Assembly: GCA_903858915.1 (NCBI GenBank)
Contig: CAIOKL010000268.1
Span: 1 to 7,878 of the forward strand
Length of the DNA: 7,878 nt
Reading direction: 5' to 3'
DNA from: an uncultured Alphaproteobacteria bacterium
Lineage (GTDB): Bacteria > Pseudomonadota > Alphaproteobacteria > Rickettsiales > UBA1997
In this document: positions 6,853 through 7,878 of the stretch, one piece after another
Layout: every line of letters starts with the position of its first letter
Position numbering within the stretch: position 1 is the stretch's first letter
Made by a program: the position numbers and the translations under genes
The notes under the pieces: model-generated
The model's database searches: none
What the model saw: the letters and a program-made list of their open reading frames with translations, nothing else
Told to the model about the DNA's origin: nothing

Positions 6853-6893
6853 TTGCCAATAAAAAATGCTAATTTTTATTGCAATTTTTTTTT
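6853..6893 (+). terminator. Intrinsic terminator of the ankyrin gene
   Basis: The stem CAATAAAAA (6857-6865) pairs perfectly with TTTTTATTG (6873-6881) around a 7-nt loop. It is lengthened at its base by TTG/CAA across a single bulged C. Nine T residues follow directly (6885-6893). It starts 12 nt after the ankyrin stop codon. Its T-run overlaps the left arm of the arsR operator. Confidence 0.72.
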
Positions 6894-6935
6894 GTATAAA
6901 TCATATTAGAAAAATATAATATGATTTATACAAAA
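6890..6935. promoter_or_regulatory. Perfect 19-bp inverted-repeat operator at the arsR start
   Basis: The left arm (6890-6908, TTTTGTATAAATCATATTA) is the exact reverse complement of the right arm (6917-6935), separated by 8 nt. The right arm ends on the A of the arsR ATG. ArsR-family repressors bind AT-rich dyads overlapping their own promoter, so this is the natural self-operator. The repeat is too well conserved (19 of 19) to be chance, even in AT-rich DNA. Confidence 0.8.
6892..6920 (+). promoter_or_regulatory. Promoter of the arsR operon inside the operator
   Basis: TTGTAT (6892-6897) and a perfect TATAAT (6915-6920) are separated by exactly 17 nt. Transcription would start near 6927, leaving a leader of only about 8 nt before the ATG at 6935, close to a leaderless mRNA. 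The -35 box falls in the left operator arm and the -10 box spans the loop and right arm, so a bound repressor would cover both. Confidence 0.6.
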
Positions 6936-7255
6936 TGACAAATAAAAAAACATCAAAACAAAAGCAAAAATTAGCCAAAGAAATGTCGGTTATTCTCAAG
7001 AGAATAGCCAATCCAACGCGCTTGATGATTCTTTGCCAAATCGTCGAAAATGATAAAAATGTTTCGGAATTATTAGAGAATGTTGAGGTTTCGCAATCAG
7101 CTTTATCGCAACATTTGGCACTAATGAAAAAATATAAAATCATTAAAGATGAAAAATGTGGGAAGTTTGTTTTCTATTCAATTAAAGATCAGAAAATTAA
7201 AAAAATTTTAGGATCTTTGAGTGAAATTTGTGGTAAAAAATTAATTAAAAAATAG
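6935..7255 (+). CDS. ArsR-family repressor of the BigR/SqrR persulfide-sensor type
   Basis: A 106-residue winged-helix repressor. The HTH is VSELLENVEVSQSALSQHLALMKK (~43-66), with the wing at ~70-83. C34 (RLMILCQIVE) and C99 (SEIC) sit 65 residues apart, nearly the same spacing as the two cysteines that form a disulfide or polysulfide bridge in BigR and SqrR (C42/C108 and C41/C107). The family's RLMLVC context is also conserved. A third cysteine, C75, lies in the wing turn. The ELCVCDL metal site of arsenic sensors is absent. The protein is probably a cytoplasmic repressor released by reactive sulfur or oxidants, acting on the inverted repeat at its own start. It is co-transcribed with the DUF2892 gene (10-nt gap) and the efflux gene. 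The next in-frame Met (residue 17) would remove the N-terminal helix, so 6935 is preferred. Confidence 0.9.
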   Translation: MTNKKTSKQKQKLAKEMSVILKRIANPTRLMILCQIVENDKNVSELLENVEVSQSALSQHLALMKKYKIIKDEKCGKFVFYSIKDQKIKKILGSLSEICGKKLIKK

Positions 7256-7258
7256 GAG
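7254..7258 (+). promoter_or_regulatory. Shine-Dalgarno of the DUF2892 gene
   Basis: AGGAG overlaps the arsR stop codon and lies 7 nt before the ATG at 7266. It is the only clear Shine-Dalgarno among the gene starts visible in this window. Confidence 0.8.
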
Positions 7259-7265
7259 TTTTTTT

Positions 7266-7466
7266 ATGAGCATTGATAGAATTATTATGGGCTTTGCAGG
7301 CTCTATGGTATTGATTGGAACGCTACTCGGCATGTTGATAAATTCCAATTTTTTATATTTAAGTTTGTTTATTGGATTTATGTTATTGCAATCTTCAATT
7401 ACTAAATTCTGCCCGATGGCATGGATTGTAAAAAAACTCGGCGGTCAAAGTAAAAATTTTTTCTAA
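7266..7466 (+). CDS. DUF2892 (YgaP-like) small inner-membrane protein
   Basis: This 66-residue protein starts MSIDRIIMGFAGSMVLIG and has two hydrophobic helices (about 6-24 and 29-47). They are followed by LQSSITKFCPMAWIVKKLG, the hallmark ending of DUF2892, the membrane part of E. coli YgaP (LQSSFTGFCP-type motif). C49 in the FCP motif is its only cysteine. In E. coli the domain is fused to a rhodanese and sits next to the sulfur-responsive ArsR-family regulator YgaV; here the rhodanese is absent. The exact role of the stand-alone protein is not established; a link to reactive sulfur handling is inferred from context. It lies between arsR and the TolC-type gene, with its stop directly abutting the next ATG. 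Confidence 0.88.
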   Translation: MSIDRIIMGFAGSMVLIGTLLGMLINSNFLYLSLFIGFMLLQSSITKFCPMAWIVKKLGGQSKNFF

Positions 7467-7878
7467 ATGACAAATTTTCTTAGTGCGATAATTATTTTTT
7501 CTTGTTTGCTTAGCAATGTTGCGAGTGCTAAAACCGTGGCTTTACAGGTCGCTCTTCATGAAATTTTAAATAATTCTAATGTCAAAAAATCTGCCGAATA
7601 TTCTTTAAAAGCCTCGGAAGGCGAAGCTTTGGAGGCAGATAAACATTGGCTTCCAACGCTTTATCTCGATTCGTCATTTTATAAAACTAACGACCCGACT
7701 AAAACTTTTATCGGCAATTTATATCAAAGATCGATTCGCCAAAGTGATTTCGAGCAAAGCGTTATCAATAAAACTGCCAATGGCACTTATTCGAAATCGG
7801 CGGTCGGCGTCAATTTGCCTCTTTATGAGGGCGGTGCGGGCGTTGCCAATCGTGATATCGCTAAAAATATGGTGGTGG
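7467..7878 (+). CDS. TolC-family outer-membrane efflux protein, N-terminal part
   Basis: 137 codons are visible before the window ends. Residues 1-21 form a Sec signal peptide with cleavage after VASA. The helical start (VALHEILNNSNVKKSAEYSLKASEGEALEADKHWLPTL) is the periplasmic coil of TolC-like channels, followed by a beta segment (YLDSSFYKTND). GVNLPLYEGGAG matches the family's QPLxxGG strand-to-helix turn. The TNDP...FIGNLYQRSIRQSDF...N segment is like the outer-membrane loop of the TolC subgroup found with RND pumps. The ATG follows the DUF2892 stop with no intervening base and no Shine-Dalgarno, so translation is probably coupled. GC is higher than in the arsR gene. A membrane-fusion adaptor and an inner-membrane pump would be expected next, beyond the window. 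Confidence 0.85.
   Translation, partial: MTNFLSAIIIFSCLLSNVASAKTVALQVALHEILNNSNVKKSAEYSLKASEGEALEADKHWLPTLYLDSSFYKTNDPTKTFIGNLYQRSIRQSDFEQSVINKTANGTYSKSAVGVNLPLYEGGAGVANRDIAKNMVV

Noticed and set aside
6901..7143. Minus-strand frame of 80 residues opposite arsR
   Set aside because: It is antisense to a clear ArsR-family gene and its end falls in the operator; no family resemblance.
7503..7520. Possible lipoprotein lipobox at Cys13 of the TolC-type protein
   Set aside because: The residues before the Cys (IFS) do not fit the lipobox, and a standard signal peptidase I site (VASA) follows eight residues later.

Overview
This is an AT-rich bacterial window from a Gram-negative organism. It carries an OmpW-type porin, a TolC-type outer-membrane protein with a signal peptide, and a proteobacterial-style cytochrome bd oxidase with CydX. 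The low GC, the near absence of Shine-Dalgarno sequences and an ankyrin-repeat protein fit a host-associated proteobacterium, possibly alphaproteobacterial (Rickettsiales- or Holosporales-like). That placement is inferred from style only; no rRNA or other marker is present.

Left part (1-3873). The window opens with the C-terminal tail of an unidentified membrane protein on the + strand. It converges on a minus-strand cluster that reads, in transcription order, ompW (3873-3250), a small two-helix membrane protein resembling the CydP/DUF4492 accessory proteins (3248-3039), cydA (3031-1490), cydB (1428-283) and cydX (278-174). Gaps are 1 to 61 nt, so this is probably one operon encoding a high-affinity quinol oxidase for low oxygen plus an outer-membrane porin.

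Middle (3874-6090). Divergent from the oxidase cluster is a Crp/Fnr-family regulator with the FNR-type ExxSR recognition helix. A perfect FNR-type palindrome (TTGAT-N4-ATCAA, 4027-4040) sits just before its start codon. The N-terminus has no cysteines; all four cysteines lie in the last 22 residues. This suggests a redox or Fe-S sensor built differently from E. coli FNR and probably controlling itself and perhaps the oxidase. Next is a zinc alcohol dehydrogenase/aldehyde reductase of the YahK/CAD type, with an AT-rich inverted repeat in its upstream region.

Right part (6091-7878). An ankyrin-repeat protein ends in a good intrinsic terminator. Then comes a compact operon: an ArsR-family repressor with the cysteine pair of BigR/SqrR-type persulfide sensors, a DUF2892 (YgaP-like) small membrane protein, and the start of a TolC-family outer-membrane efflux protein that runs off the window. 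A perfect 19-bp inverted repeat surrounds a TATAAT element and ends on the first base of the arsR start codon; it is a very likely self-operator. The layout predicts a reactive-sulfur-responsive efflux system whose adaptor and inner-membrane pump should lie just outside the window.

Common theme: oxygen and redox sensing (bd oxidase, FNR-like regulator, persulfide-type regulator). No tRNA, rRNA, CRISPR array or insertion sequence was seen.
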